Notes: generated by a model not told the origin, from the sequence alone. A stretch of DNA of 13,786 nucleotides from Candidatus Binatia bacterium (GCA_025922795.1 JAICHC010000012.1:1-13786); one strand, 5' to 3'; positions 1 to 7,145 are shown, numbered from the stretch's first letter. Made by a program: numbers and translations.

Positions 1-1
1 A

Positions 2-142
2 GAGGAGTTGGCGAACGCGCTGGTCGATTTGTTATCCGACGCCGACGAACGCCGGAGGATGGGTGACTCGGCCGAAAAGATCGCGAGCGCCAACGGCGCG
101 GCGCTGACGCAAAATCTCCGGTTGGTTGAGCGTTATCTGTGA
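2..142 (+). CDS. waaA: Kdo transferase WaaA, C-terminal end (partial)
   Basis: The gene is open at the left edge of the window. The 46 residues seen begin EELANALVDLLSDADERRRM and end in NGAALTQNLRLVERYL before a TGA at 140-142. This is the usual ending of 3-deoxy-D-manno-octulosonic acid (Kdo) transferase, a GT30 enzyme: a helix of the type 'LA..L..LL.D...R..MG' followed by 'N.GAL..TL.L(I/V)'. WaaA is a membrane-associated enzyme that adds Kdo from CMP-Kdo to the lipid A precursor. lpxK starts 51 bp downstream; waaA and lpxK are neighbours in many Gram-negative genomes, which supports the call. The catalytic part lies outside the window, so the identity rests on the tail and the context. A GT4/GT28 tail is the alternative. 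Confidence 0.75.
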   Translation, partial: EELANALVDLLSDADERRRMGDSAEKIASANGAALTQNLRLVERYL

Positions 143-193
143 GCGCTACTGATTCGCGCATGCGGGCAAAGTGCCTGGCCCGCGGAATCAACG

Positions 194-1285
194 ATGACTG
201 AGGCCTTGGCGCGGCAGGTTTGGGAGCGGCAAGGGTTCCGCGGCAAAATTTTGGCGGCATTTTTGTGGGCCCCCTCGCTGCTTTACGCTGTTGGCGTGCA
301 ATTGCGCAACGGGCTTTTCCGGATCGGCTGGTTCAAATCGGCACGACTACCGCGTCCGGTCATCAGCGTGGGCAATCTCACTGTAGGTGGTACCGGTAAG
401 ACGCCCGCCTGTCTGTGGCTTGCCGGCCAGTTGCAGCAACGCGGCTTGCGCGTCGGCATCTTGAGTCGCGGATATCGCCGGCAAGAGAATCAAGCGCGGG
501 TTTTACGGCCACTCGCCGCGGAGCCATTTACGGCGGTAGAACAACAGGAACAGGTGCTCAAGGCGGGAGACGAACCGCTAATGATGGCTTGGTTGTATGG
601 ACAAATCGTCGCTGTTAGCAAAAACCGCGGCGACGCTGCCACCGAGTTGTTGCGGACTGCCGAGGTCGACGTTTTCCTTCTGGACGATGGATTCCAGCAT
701 CGGCGGGTCAAGCGGGACGTCGATTTGGTGCTCTTGGGCTCGGACAAGTCGGGCGGGGTGCTGCCCGCCGGCCCGTTTCGTGAGCCGAGAAAAAATCTGC
801 GCCGGGCTGATTTTTTGCTTACGACTGCGGATCACGGGGCGTGGAGCAAACTGATTCCGAAGCGTCTCAGCGCGGTCACTTACAGCGCAAATCTAACTCC
901 CGTTTCTCTGATCGGTTTTGGGGTGAACGGGCTGAAAGAATACCCGTTGACCTTGCTCCATGGTAGCAAAATTTTGACCGTCACGGGCATTGCCGATCCG
1001 AACCGGCTGTACCGGTTCCTCCACACATGGGAGGGCGAAATTGTCCGAACTCTCGAATTTCCCGATCATCATTTTTATACGACCGGTGACTGGCAGGAGA
1101 TCAACCGGATGGCGCGCCTGGTCGATTTGATCATCACGACCGAGAAGGATATTCTAAAGCTCACGCGCTTCCCGTTTGCCAGGGACAAGCTCTTGGCCCT
1201 TCGGGTAGCCATGATGGTGGAAGGCGGGGAGGCTCTTGTCGATGCGATCGTGGAAAGGATCCGGCCAAGGGGAGGCCGTCCATGA
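194..1285 (+). CDS. lpxK: Tetraacyldisaccharide 4'-kinase LpxK
   Basis: LpxK phosphorylates the 4' position of the tetraacyldisaccharide 1-phosphate to form lipid IVA, at the cytoplasmic face of the inner membrane. The 363-residue length is normal for the family. A hydrophobic N-terminal anchor lies at about residues 21-39. The Walker A P-loop GNLTVGGTGKTP spans about 60-71. Family blocks follow in order: LSRGYRR (90-96), GDEP (125-128), DDGFQHR (164-170), LPAGPFREP (190-198), GIADP (265-269), DHH (291-293) and TTEKD (315-319). The ATG lacks a clear Shine-Dalgarno sequence, but the N-terminus (VWERQGF followed by the membrane helix) matches the family. The stop overlaps the next start as ATGA, so gmhB is probably translationally coupled. 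All key residues are present and it looks functional. Confidence 0.97.
   Translation: MTEALARQVWERQGFRGKILAAFLWAPSLLYAVGVQLRNGLFRIGWFKSARLPRPVISVGNLTVGGTGKTPACLWLAGQLQQRGLRVGILSRGYRRQENQARVLRPLAAEPFTAVEQQEQVLKAGDEPLMMAWLYGQIVAVSKNRGDAATELLRTAEVDVFLLDDGFQHRRVKRDVDLVLLGSDKSGGVLPAGPFREPRKNLRRADFLLTTADHGAWSKLIPKRLSAVTYSANLTPVSLIGFGVNGLKEYPLTLLHGSKILTVTGIADPNRLYRFLHTWEGEIVRTLEFPDHHFYTTGDWQEINRMARLVDLIITTEKDILKLTRFPFARDKLLALRVAMMVEGGEALVDAIVERIRPRGGRP
1267..1275 (+). promoter_or_regulatory. Strong Shine-Dalgarno for gmhB
   Basis: AAGGGGAGG lies inside the last codons of lpxK, six bases before the ATG at 1282. It fixes the gmhB start at the ATGA overlap. Confidence 0.75.
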
Positions 1286-1869
1286 CGGCTGCATCGAATA
1301 GCGGAATGGCCGTCTTCCTCGATCGCGACGGCACGCTGATTCGCGAGGTTGGTTATCTGCGGCGCGTCGAACAAATAGAAATTTTGCCTCAAGTTCCTGC
1401 GGCATTGCGGCTGCTCCGGGAATACGGTTTTAAGCTTGTCGTGGTGACCAATCAGTCGGCGGTCGCTCGTGGTTGGCTATCGGAACGGGATCTCAGCGAC
1501 ATTCACGGCGCGCTGAATGCCGCACTGGCGCAGCGGGGTGCGCGCCTGGACGGCATTTATTATTGTCCACATCATCCAACAGAGGGAACAGGGCTTTTTC
1601 GGATGGATTGCGGTTGTCGAAAACCGAAGGCTGGCATGATTGAGCGGGCTTCGGTCGAGCTTGGGTTGATTCCGGCGCGGTCATACGTTGTCGGTGACCA
1701 AACCACCGATATCGAGCTTGCGAATCGGATCGGCGCGACGGCCCTATTGATCCGTGGAGAGCAAGCGACGGCAAAAGAGATGACCGGCGTGCCGATCGTT
1801 GCCGATCTGTGGCACGCGGCGCTCTGGATCGTTGAGCACAAAAGCCGACCCCAAAAAGTCGGAGCGTAA
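1282..1869 (+). CDS. gmhB: D-glycero-D-manno-heptose 1,7-bisphosphate 7-phosphatase GmhB
   Basis: This is a 195-residue HAD-superfamily phosphatase of the histidinol-phosphatase/GmhB type. It removes the 7-phosphate from heptose 1,7-bisphosphate on the way to ADP-heptose, the donor for inner-core heptosyltransferases. The nucleophile motif FLDRDGT puts the catalytic aspartates at 14 and 16. Motif II is TNQS (56-59). The zinc loop has C95-P-H97 and C110-G-C112, the CxH...CxC arrangement of GmhB, followed by RKPKAGM (113-119). The acidic motif GDQTTD is at 138-143. The start overlaps the lpxK stop by 4 bp. Its products fit the heptosyltransferase downstream. The other ADP-heptose genes (gmhA, hldE, hldD) are not in the window and must lie elsewhere if the pathway is complete. 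Confidence 0.94.
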   Translation: MTAASNSGMAVFLDRDGTLIREVGYLRRVEQIEILPQVPAALRLLREYGFKLVVVTNQSAVARGWLSERDLSDIHGALNAALAQRGARLDGIYYCPHHPTEGTGLFRMDCGCRKPKAGMIERASVELGLIPARSYVVGDQTTDIELANRIGATALLIRGEQATAKEMTGVPIVADLWHAALWIVEHKSRPQKVGA

Positions 1870-1870
1870 C

Positions 1871-2812
1871 ATGAAATCGTTGGTAACCGGCGTTGCCGGA
1901 TTCATCGGTTCGCACCTGGCGGAAAAATTGCTCGCCGAGGGCCATGAAGTGGTCGGCGTCGATAATTTTCTCGACAACTATCCGCGCTCGTTCAAGGAGA
2001 CAAATCTCGCCGCCTGTCTGAGCCACCCGCGATTCGAGTTTGTCGGCGCCGATTTACTGACCATGGATTTGACCGAGCTGCTTCATAAGGTCGCGTACGT
2101 TTTTCATATGGCCGCTCAGCCGGGCGTGAGGTCGAGTTGGGGACGTGAGTTTAGCCGCTACACTGAAAACAACATCATGGCGACTCAGCTGCTGCTCGAA
2201 GCCGCCAAGGATCGACGCCTGGCGAAATTTGTCTACGCCTCGACTTCGTCGGTCTACGGCGACACCCGCGATTTGCCGATGCGTGAGGAAGGCGGCACTC
2301 GGCCGGTTTCGCCCTATGGCGCGACCAAGCTTGCGGCGGAGCATCTTTGTCACCTCTATTGGCGCGCTTTTGCGGTACCAACGGTGTCACTACGCTTTTT
2401 TACGGTCTATGGACCGCGCCAGCGGCCAGACATGGTCTTCCATATCTTTATGCGCGCCCTGAGACGGGGTGAGGAAGTGCCGCTCTTCGACGACGGCGAG
2501 CAGACTCGCGATTTTACCTACTGCTCCGATATCGTCGATGGCATTCTCGGCGCGGCTCTCTACCCGGGGCAGGGCGAAGTGTTCAATCTCGGCGGCGGAT
2601 CAGAGGTGAGCTTACTGGACGCAATTGCGATTGCCGAGCGAATTGCCGGGCTCGCGGCAAAGCTCCGCCGCTTGGATCGACAAAGAGGCGACGTACGACA
2701 CACTCGGGCACGACTGGACGAGGCAAAGAATAAGCTCGGCTATTCGCCCAAAATCGGCCTGGAGCAGGGCTTGGCCGAACAGTGGAAGTGGATTTCGAGC
2801 CTGCGAGAATGA
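1871..2812 (+). CDS. NAD-dependent nucleotide-sugar epimerase (extended SDR; UDP-glucuronate 4-epimerase-like)
   Basis: This 313-residue extended short-chain dehydrogenase probably interconverts a UDP-sugar for the core. The Rossmann motif TGVAGFIGSHL begins at residue 6, and the acidic residue binding the NAD ribose is D31 in VGVDNF. AAQPGVRSSWG (81-91) and STSSVYG (124-130) follow, with the catalytic Y149-G-A-T-K153 pair. RFFTVYGPRQRPDM (175-188) and DDGEQTRDFTY (207-217) are substrate-side blocks typical of UDP-glucose/UDP-glucuronate epimerases. The start is set at ATG 1871, one base after the gmhB stop and behind GGAG at 1861-1864. An in-frame ATG 72 bp upstream lies inside gmhB and would put unrelated residues before the Rossmann strand. 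It does not look like HldD. The exact substrate (UDP-GlcA, UDP-Glc or another) cannot be read from sequence alone. Confidence 0.87.
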   Translation: MKSLVTGVAGFIGSHLAEKLLAEGHEVVGVDNFLDNYPRSFKETNLAACLSHPRFEFVGADLLTMDLTELLHKVAYVFHMAAQPGVRSSWGREFSRYTENNIMATQLLLEAAKDRRLAKFVYASTSSVYGDTRDLPMREEGGTRPVSPYGATKLAAEHLCHLYWRAFAVPTVSLRFFTVYGPRQRPDMVFHIFMRALRRGEEVPLFDDGEQTRDFTYCSDIVDGILGAALYPGQGEVFNLGGGSEVSLLDAIAIAERIAGLAAKLRRLDRQRGDVRHTRARLDEAKNKLGYSPKIGLEQGLAEQWKWISSLRE

Positions 2813-2859
2813 CGCTCCATTCATGGTTCAATGGGTCGAGCTAAACAGCGAGGACAGTC

Positions 2860-3720
2860 ATGAGCCAATATGTCGAAGAAGATGTCGGCAACATCATTTC
2901 TCTCGAACATATCAACGTGCAGGTTCCCGATCAGGCCCTGGCAACCTTGTTCTACGTCGTCGGCTTAGGACTGACTCGGGATCCGTACCTGACGGTGGGT
3001 TTGAACAACATGTGGATCAACGTCGGCGAACAACAGTTTCATCTGCCGACGCGGCCCGCGCAGGTGATTGACGGGCATATCGGCTTGGTCTTGCCGGATC
3101 TCGATGCTCTCGAAAAGCGGTTAGCGTCGGTGGCCGAGGGACTCAAGGGCAGTAAGTTTTCTTTCGAGTCGAAAGCGGATCATATCGCGGTGACCTGCCC
3201 GTGGGGAAATCATTATCGGTGCTTCGGAAGCCAGCCGGTGTTCGGCGACATGGCTTTGGGCGTTCCCTACGTGGAATTTTATGTCCGGCCAGGAACGATG
3301 GAGCCGATTCTTAGGTTTTATCAGACAGCGTTCGGCGCGCCCGTCAATGTCGAGAGCGACGCTGCAGGATCTTTCGGACGCGTGAAGATCGGCCGGGTGC
3401 AGTCTTTGCTGTTCCGCGAGACCGATAAGGCGATCATGCCGTATGACGGGCATCACGTCGCGATTTACGTGGCCAACTTTTCCGGACCGTACGAATATCT
3501 GAAAAGCAGAGGATTGATTTCCGAGGACGTCCGTAATCACCAATTTCGTTTCCAGACCCTCGTCGATCCGCGCGACGGCGAGACATCATTCGCGCTGGAA
3601 CACGAAGTTAGAAGCATGCGTCACCCCATGTATCACCGGCCATTTATCAATCGCGATCCGGCGCAAAGCCAACGGGCTTATCACCGAGGCTGGGATGCGT
3701 TCGTGCCGTTCCAGCGCTGA
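2860..3720 (+). CDS. Two-module VOC-fold (glyoxalase/extradiol dioxygenase superfamily) protein, function unknown
   Basis: The 286-residue protein has the vicinal-oxygen-chelate look. Module one starts with LEHINVQVPD (about 15-24), then FYVVGLGLTRDP (31-42), QFHLP (59-63) and GHIGLVLPD (72-80), ending in DHIAVTCPWGNHYRC (107-121). Module two starts with PYVEFYV (136-142), then FYQTAFGAPV (153-162), GHHVAIYV (197-204), and ends in SFALEHEVRSM (243-253). H17, H73, E139, H198/H199 and E247 are candidate metal ligands, but I cannot assign them without a structure. The C-terminal 30 residues (MYHRPFINRDP onward) extend beyond the fold. GAGGA at 2850-2854 precedes the ATG by five bases. It sits 47 bp after the epimerase and 59 bp before the Trm112-like gene. 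No signal peptide is seen, so it is probably cytoplasmic. I know of no LPS step that uses a VOC protein, so its role here is open. Confidence 0.8.
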   Translation: MSQYVEEDVGNIISLEHINVQVPDQALATLFYVVGLGLTRDPYLTVGLNNMWINVGEQQFHLPTRPAQVIDGHIGLVLPDLDALEKRLASVAEGLKGSKFSFESKADHIAVTCPWGNHYRCFGSQPVFGDMALGVPYVEFYVRPGTMEPILRFYQTAFGAPVNVESDAAGSFGRVKIGRVQSLLFRETDKAIMPYDGHHVAIYVANFSGPYEYLKSRGLISEDVRNHQFRFQTLVDPRDGETSFALEHEVRSMRHPMYHRPFINRDPAQSQRAYHRGWDAFVPFQR

Positions 3721-3769
3721 TCCACCCTGGGAAGCCCGGGCTCAGATAGAGCGACATTTCTACCGCAGC

Positions 3770-3774
3770 GGAGG
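3770..3774 (+). promoter_or_regulatory. Shine-Dalgarno for the small Trm112-like gene
   Basis: GGAGG lies five bases before the ATG at 3780. It is one of the best ribosome binding sites in the window and argues that the 55-codon frame behind it is translated. Confidence 0.7.
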
Positions 3775-3779
3775 AAAAG

Positions 3780-3947
3780 ATGGCAATCAGTAAAGAGCTT
3801 CTGGATATCTTGGCCTGTCCCAAGTGCAAAGGCGATCTCCAACTCAACGAGACGAACGACGGGCTGATTTGCCAGGCCTGTCGTCTTATGTATCCGATTA
3901 AAGACGATATTCCCGTGATGCTCATCGACGAGGCGATTCGATTGTAA
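3780..3947 (+). CDS. Trm112/YcaR-like zinc-ribbon protein (UPF0434 type)
   Basis: This is a complete 55-codon gene, running from ATG at 3780 to TAA at 3945-3947. The protein begins MAISKELLDILACPKCKG and has two CxxC pairs, C13-C16 and C31-C34. The second is in LICQACRLMYPI, followed by DDIPVML. This is the YcaR/UPF0434 (Trm112p-like) pattern: 'LL.ILACP.CKG.L...C..C...YPI.DGIPVML'. In Escherichia coli ycaR lies between lpxK and kdsB, so linkage to LPS genes is a known family context. Trm112 proteins in eukaryotes and archaea bind and activate methyltransferases; whether the bacterial homologue does so is unproven. The waaF-like gene starts four bases after its stop, so the two are tightly coupled. 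Confidence 0.92.
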   Translation: MAISKELLDILACPKCKGDLQLNETNDGLICQACRLMYPIKDDIPVMLIDEAIRL

Positions 3948-3951
3948 GGCT

Positions 3952-5049
3952 ATGGGGCAGATCCGTTGGGACAACGTCCTGATTCTCCAAACGAGTTTTC
4001 TGGGCGACACCGTCCTGACTCTACCACTGATTTGCGAAGTGCGGCGCCGGTTTCCGGTCAAAAAACTGACTCTGTTGTGCCAGCCGGTCAGCCGCGAGTT
4101 ATTGTTCGATCATCCGGCGATCGATGAAATCATTACCGATGACAAGAAACATTCCGATCGCGGCTGGCGCGGCGTGTACCGCACCGCGGCGCGAATCAAG
4201 GAAAGAAACTTTACCCTAGCATTGACGCCGCACAAGTCCTTGCGCAGCGCGCTGATTCTCTACCTGGCAGCGATTCCGCACCGCGTCGGCTTTCGCCAGA
4301 GCAGGGGATGGTTTTTTTATCAGCAACGAACCCAGCGCAATCCTGAACTTCATGACGTGGAAAGAAACCTTTCGGTCTTGCAGGCTTTCGGCCTGCGTCC
4401 AGAACAGTGCCGGCGCGTCCTCGAGTTACCCGTGAGTTCGGAAATACAAAAGCGCGTGGATGAGAAGCTGCTCAAACTCGGCGTACGGGAAAGCGACTTG
4501 ATTGTCGGCGTGAGCCCTGGTTCGGTCTGGCCGACAAAGCGATGGTCGGCGGCGGGCTTTGCGGCGTTGATTCAAATGCTGCAACAAAAATTTGCCTGCC
4601 GGCCGCTATTGTTTGGCGGCTCGGAGGACAGCGCTGTGGTCGAGGACGTGCAGCGGCGGTGTGGCGGGGCCGCCGCCAGTTTGGTCGGACTGATCGGTTT
4701 GCGTGAATTGCCTGCCGCCATCAACCGGTGCCGGATATTCATAACCAATGACAGCGGACCCATGCACATTGCTGTTGCGCGAGGAGTTCCGACGGTCGCG
4801 GTTTTTTGCGCCACGACTCCGGACCTGGGTTTTTATCCGTATACCAACGATGCGATCGTCGTGCAGAGGGATCTCTCCTGCCGGCCGTGCGCTTCGCACG
4901 GCGGGCGGCGCTGTCCGTTGGGAACTGAGGATTGTATTCGTCAGATTCCTCCGGATACCGTGCTCCGCGCTGTGGAAAAATTGCTTGCTCGCGATCGCTA
5001 CAGTAAGTCGCCGCGTGTTCCTTTCCAGCCGGAATTTATGACCGTTTAA
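3952..5049 (+). CDS. waaF: ADP-heptose:LPS heptosyltransferase, GT9 (WaaF-like)
   Basis: A GT9 heptosyltransferase of 365 residues, near the family's usual 340-360. It should transfer L,D-heptose from ADP-heptose to the inner core at the cytoplasmic face. The N-terminal domain opens with VLILQTSFLGDTVLTLPL (9-26); D19 is in the position of the conserved catalytic aspartate. The nucleotide-binding domain has SPGSVWPTKRW (188-198), LLFGGSED (219-226) and NDSGPMHIAVARGVP (266-280). A cysteine cluster (C310, C313, C321, C328) in the 'CRPC...RRCPLG.EDC' form is typical of heptosyltransferase II-type proteins. It is the only intact GT9 gene here; the second one is decayed (5833-6283). Whether it adds heptose I or II is not certain. 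The last 15 residues are family-atypical and may be a loose tail. Confidence 0.9.
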   Translation: MGQIRWDNVLILQTSFLGDTVLTLPLICEVRRRFPVKKLTLLCQPVSRELLFDHPAIDEIITDDKKHSDRGWRGVYRTAARIKERNFTLALTPHKSLRSALILYLAAIPHRVGFRQSRGWFFYQQRTQRNPELHDVERNLSVLQAFGLRPEQCRRVLELPVSSEIQKRVDEKLLKLGVRESDLIVGVSPGSVWPTKRWSAAGFAALIQMLQQKFACRPLLFGGSEDSAVVEDVQRRCGGAAASLVGLIGLRELPAAINRCRIFITNDSGPMHIAVARGVPTVAVFCATTPDLGFYPYTNDAIVVQRDLSCRPCASHGGRRCPLGTEDCIRQIPPDTVLRAVEKLLARDRYSKSPRVPFQPEFMTV

Positions 5050-5078
5050 GGGCCGCGAAAGCTGAGCGCTACACACGC

Positions 5079-5849
5079 ATGCTGACCGAAAGGACCTTGT
5101 GGGGTGTTATCCCGGACGGATTCAGGAAAATAATCGATGGTCGCGGCAGCCGTTTAGTCGTGCGCGAGGATCGCGCCGGAGAGATCGATTTTTCCATCTG
5201 TCGCGATGATCGCGTTGGTACGCCGGACTATCGATACCAGGGAAGAAGCCCGCTCGAGGCGATCCGCCTGCGGGACGGCGACACGGCGGTGGTCCGTCGC
5301 TATCGTCACGGCGGGCTGCTTCGCTCGGTTACCCGGGGTTGTTTTTGCTCGTGGCCGCCGCGACCGTTTCGCGAGCTTGCCATTACCGAGGAATTGCGCC
5401 GGCGCGGATTACCTACCGTCGAAGTCTATGCGGCGTGCGTGCGATGCGTTGGCGGACCGTTTTACCGAGGATGCTTAGTGACTCGGGAACTGCGCGGTTC
5501 CAAGGATCTGTGGGCGGCGTTGCAAGAGGATCTGGCCGGCCGCGGCGCGCTGCGGTCGGTGCTGAAAGCGACCGCCGAGGCTTTGCGCGCCATGCACCGC
5601 GAGGGTGTTTATCATAGCGATTTGAACTTGAAAAACATCTTGGTTCGGTTTCGACCCGACGGCGTCGATGGCTACGTCATCGATTTCGATAAGGCGAAAC
5701 TTTTTTTGGGGAAACTGCCGTCGCCCTTGGTTCAGAAAAATCTCGACCGGTTGCGGCGATCCGCACTAAAGCTCGATCCGGAACGGCGTTATCTCAGCGC
5801 TGATTCCTGGCATGAATTCCTGGAGTTCTATCATGGCGCGGACGCCTGA
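5079..5849 (+). CDS. Lipopolysaccharide kinase, Kdo-kinase (KdkA)-like
   Basis: A 256-residue protein of the Kdo/WaaP kinase family, a eukaryotic-like kinase fold that phosphorylates inner-core sugars. Strand three reads TAVVRRYRHGG (69-79), with arginines where protein kinases have lysine, as in Kdo kinases. RPFRELAITEELRRRGLPT (95-113) supplies the helix C glutamate. The catalytic loop is YHSDLNLKNIL (178-188), with D181 and N186, and the metal motif is DFD (202-204, in VIDFDKAK). HxDLNxxNIL with DFDxA is closer to Kdo kinase KdkA than to WaaP, so Kdo is the most likely substrate. A two-Kdo-to-one-Kdo-phosphate core is known in Haemophilus and Bordetella. The gene begins 29 bp after waaF, and its last 17 bases overlap the start of the decayed GT9 gene. 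Confidence 0.85.
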   Translation: MLTERTLWGVIPDGFRKIIDGRGSRLVVREDRAGEIDFSICRDDRVGTPDYRYQGRSPLEAIRLRDGDTAVVRRYRHGGLLRSVTRGCFCSWPPRPFRELAITEELRRRGLPTVEVYAACVRCVGGPFYRGCLVTRELRGSKDLWAALQEDLAGRGALRSVLKATAEALRAMHREGVYHSDLNLKNILVRFRPDGVDGYVIDFDKAKLFLGKLPSPLVQKNLDRLRRSALKLDPERRYLSADSWHEFLEFYHGADA

Positions 5850-6283
5850 CTTCGACTCAAAGAGAATCCTCGTAGTTTTGTTGGGCGGTGCAAGCGGTCG
5901 GTCCTGGCACAGGCAGTCTGCGCTGCGAGCCCGGGTGGACTTGATCAATCCTGTCGGCCGGACTTCATTGCGGGAAGCCATCGCAGTCATTCAAAGGGCG
6001 CGACTCGCCGTCGGGCCGGGTACCGGACTCATGCATATCGCCGCCGCTGTGCGCGCCGGTCATATCGCTCTGGAGTGCCACCCGCCCGCAACCAACCGGG
6101 CCCTACGGTTTTTTCGACCTTGTCATTCAAGGAACGGCGCCCTGCGTTTCTTGTTATCGCCGGAGTTGTTTGATCGGGTAGGTTGGTTTGCGCTCGATTA
6201 GCGTGGAGCAGATCGGTGAAAAAATCAGCAATGTGCTCCGTCAGAGTACGAGCCTGTCGATGACCCATGCCCGCCGCGAGTAA
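5833..6283 (+). pseudogene. Decayed GT9 heptosyltransferase (internal deletion, frameshift, stop)
   Basis: A GT9 gene can be read in pieces. Frame one starts at ATG 5833, behind TGGAG (5821-5825), with MARTPDFDSKRILVV. This looks like a true GT9 N-terminus, but it jumps straight to LLGGASGR and VGRTSLREAIAVIQRARLAVG, which belong to the C-terminal domain. About 600 bp of a normal gene is missing. The donor motif reads GPGTGLMHIAAA, where (N/P)DTGxMH is usual. Near 6050-6062 the match moves to the next frame: ISLWSATRPQPTGPYGFFD, then GTAPCVSCYRRSC. A TAG follows at 6179-6181, and a glycine (6185-6187) stands where the last conserved cysteine should be. LRSISVEQIGEKISNVL then continues to TAA at 6281-6283. 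The next kinase starts inside this old tail. The unshifted frame one ends at 6201. A functional short protein is very unlikely. Confidence 0.85.
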
Positions 6284-7145
6284 TTATCGTTCCGTATCCC
6301 TCGGGGAATGGCGCCTGAAGCTTCTGTCCAGCGAATGGAATGATGAGCTTCAAAAAGTAGTTCTGGCGCTTGTCGGCCAGCAGCCGTGGGCGAAGCACCC
6401 GCAAACCATTTCGGTGGCTCTTCCCGGCGGCCCAGCGTACTATTTAAAAGTCTTCCATCCCGCTAAGGGCAGTGCTGCGTTCAAGGATGTTTTTAGGGAC
6501 TCCAAGGCCTTTCGCGCGTGGCGCCAAGGCGTCGCAATGAGTGAAGCGGGATTTGCCGTTCCTTCGACCATCGCTGCCGGTGAACAAAGACGATTTCGGC
6601 ATTTGGGTCGGGCGTTCATTTTAACTCGAACCATCGATGGGCAAGCGCTCCATTTGTTTCTCCGCGGTTTGACAAAGGAGGGGGCGGGTCAATGCTTATT
6701 GGCAACCAAGCGGGCCGGTGTGAAGCGAGTGGCCCATTTGGTTCGACAATTTCACCTGAAGGGATTTGTCCACGGCGATATGGTGGCAACGAACATACTG
6801 GTGGCCGACGCAGGAGACAGCCAACCGAGCTTCTATTTCATGGACAATGATCGGACGCGCCGCTATCCAAGTTGGCTGCCGCAATCGCTATGGAAGCGCA
6901 ACCTGATTCAACTCAATCGCATGCCGTTGCCCGGCATAACTCTGCAAGACCGGCTGCGGTTTTTGCACGCCTACCTGAGGACAACAAGACTCACGAGCAG
7001 CGAGCGTCGAATGGCGCGCTGGTTGGAACGTAAGACCCGCTTGCGCCGGCAGCAATGTGACGGCGTGGACGCCTCTGGCGATTTTAGACGGCTGATGAGT
7101 TGTTCCGAGACTTTACGTGAACCCGCGGATATAGAACGACTTTGA
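6267..7145 (+). CDS. Lipopolysaccharide kinase-like protein (InaA/WaaP family), second copy
   Basis: 292 residues with the WaaP/InaA kinase fold. Strand three is YYLKVFHP, with K61 as the likely ATP-binding lysine. A helix with SEAGFAVPS (92-100) follows. The catalytic loop is VHGDMVATNIL (168-178), with D171 and N176. The metal motif is DND (193-195, in FMDNDRTRRY). It would phosphorylate a core sugar, probably heptose, at the cytoplasmic face; the substrate is inferred. Its layout after the loop (RRY, then K-x2-L-x-QL-x-R, then RLRFLHAYL) is shared with the kinase at 8311-9156, so the two look like paralogues. ATG 6267 lies in the tail of the decayed GT9 gene, and the stop is 21 bp before the waaG-like gene. 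The C-terminal 60 residues are basic, then poorly conserved-looking. Confidence 0.8.
   Translation: MPAASNYRSVSLGEWRLKLLSSEWNDELQKVVLALVGQQPWAKHPQTISVALPGGPAYYLKVFHPAKGSAAFKDVFRDSKAFRAWRQGVAMSEAGFAVPSTIAAGEQRRFRHLGRAFILTRTIDGQALHLFLRGLTKEGAGQCLLATKRAGVKRVAHLVRQFHLKGFVHGDMVATNILVADAGDSQPSFYFMDNDRTRRYPSWLPQSLWKRNLIQLNRMPLPGITLQDRLRFLHAYLRTTRLTSSERRMARWLERKTRLRRQQCDGVDASGDFRRLMSCSETLREPADIERL

Noticed and set aside
160..201. 13-codon frame overlapping the lpxK start, a possible leader peptide
   Set aside because: No ribosome site, no regulatory hairpin or meaningful residue run, so nothing supports translation.
1799..1870. 24-codon N-terminal extension of the epimerase
   Set aside because: It overlaps gmhB in another frame and would put unrelated residues ahead of the Rossmann strand; ATG 1871 with GGAG upstream fits the family.
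1493..2026. 177-codon minus-strand frame
   Set aside because: It lies fully opposite gmhB and the start of the epimerase, both with clear motifs, and its translation shows no domain pattern.
3733..3742. Perfect palindrome AGCCCGGGCT between the VOC gene and the Trm112-like gene
   Set aside because: Ten bases of G/C-rich palindrome occur easily by chance in such DNA, and no second copy or promoter-like context was seen.
5833..6201. The 122-codon unshifted frame as a real small glycosyltransferase
   Set aside because: It lacks most of the N-terminal domain, and its last 40 residues lose the GT9 pattern exactly where the neighbouring frame picks it up.
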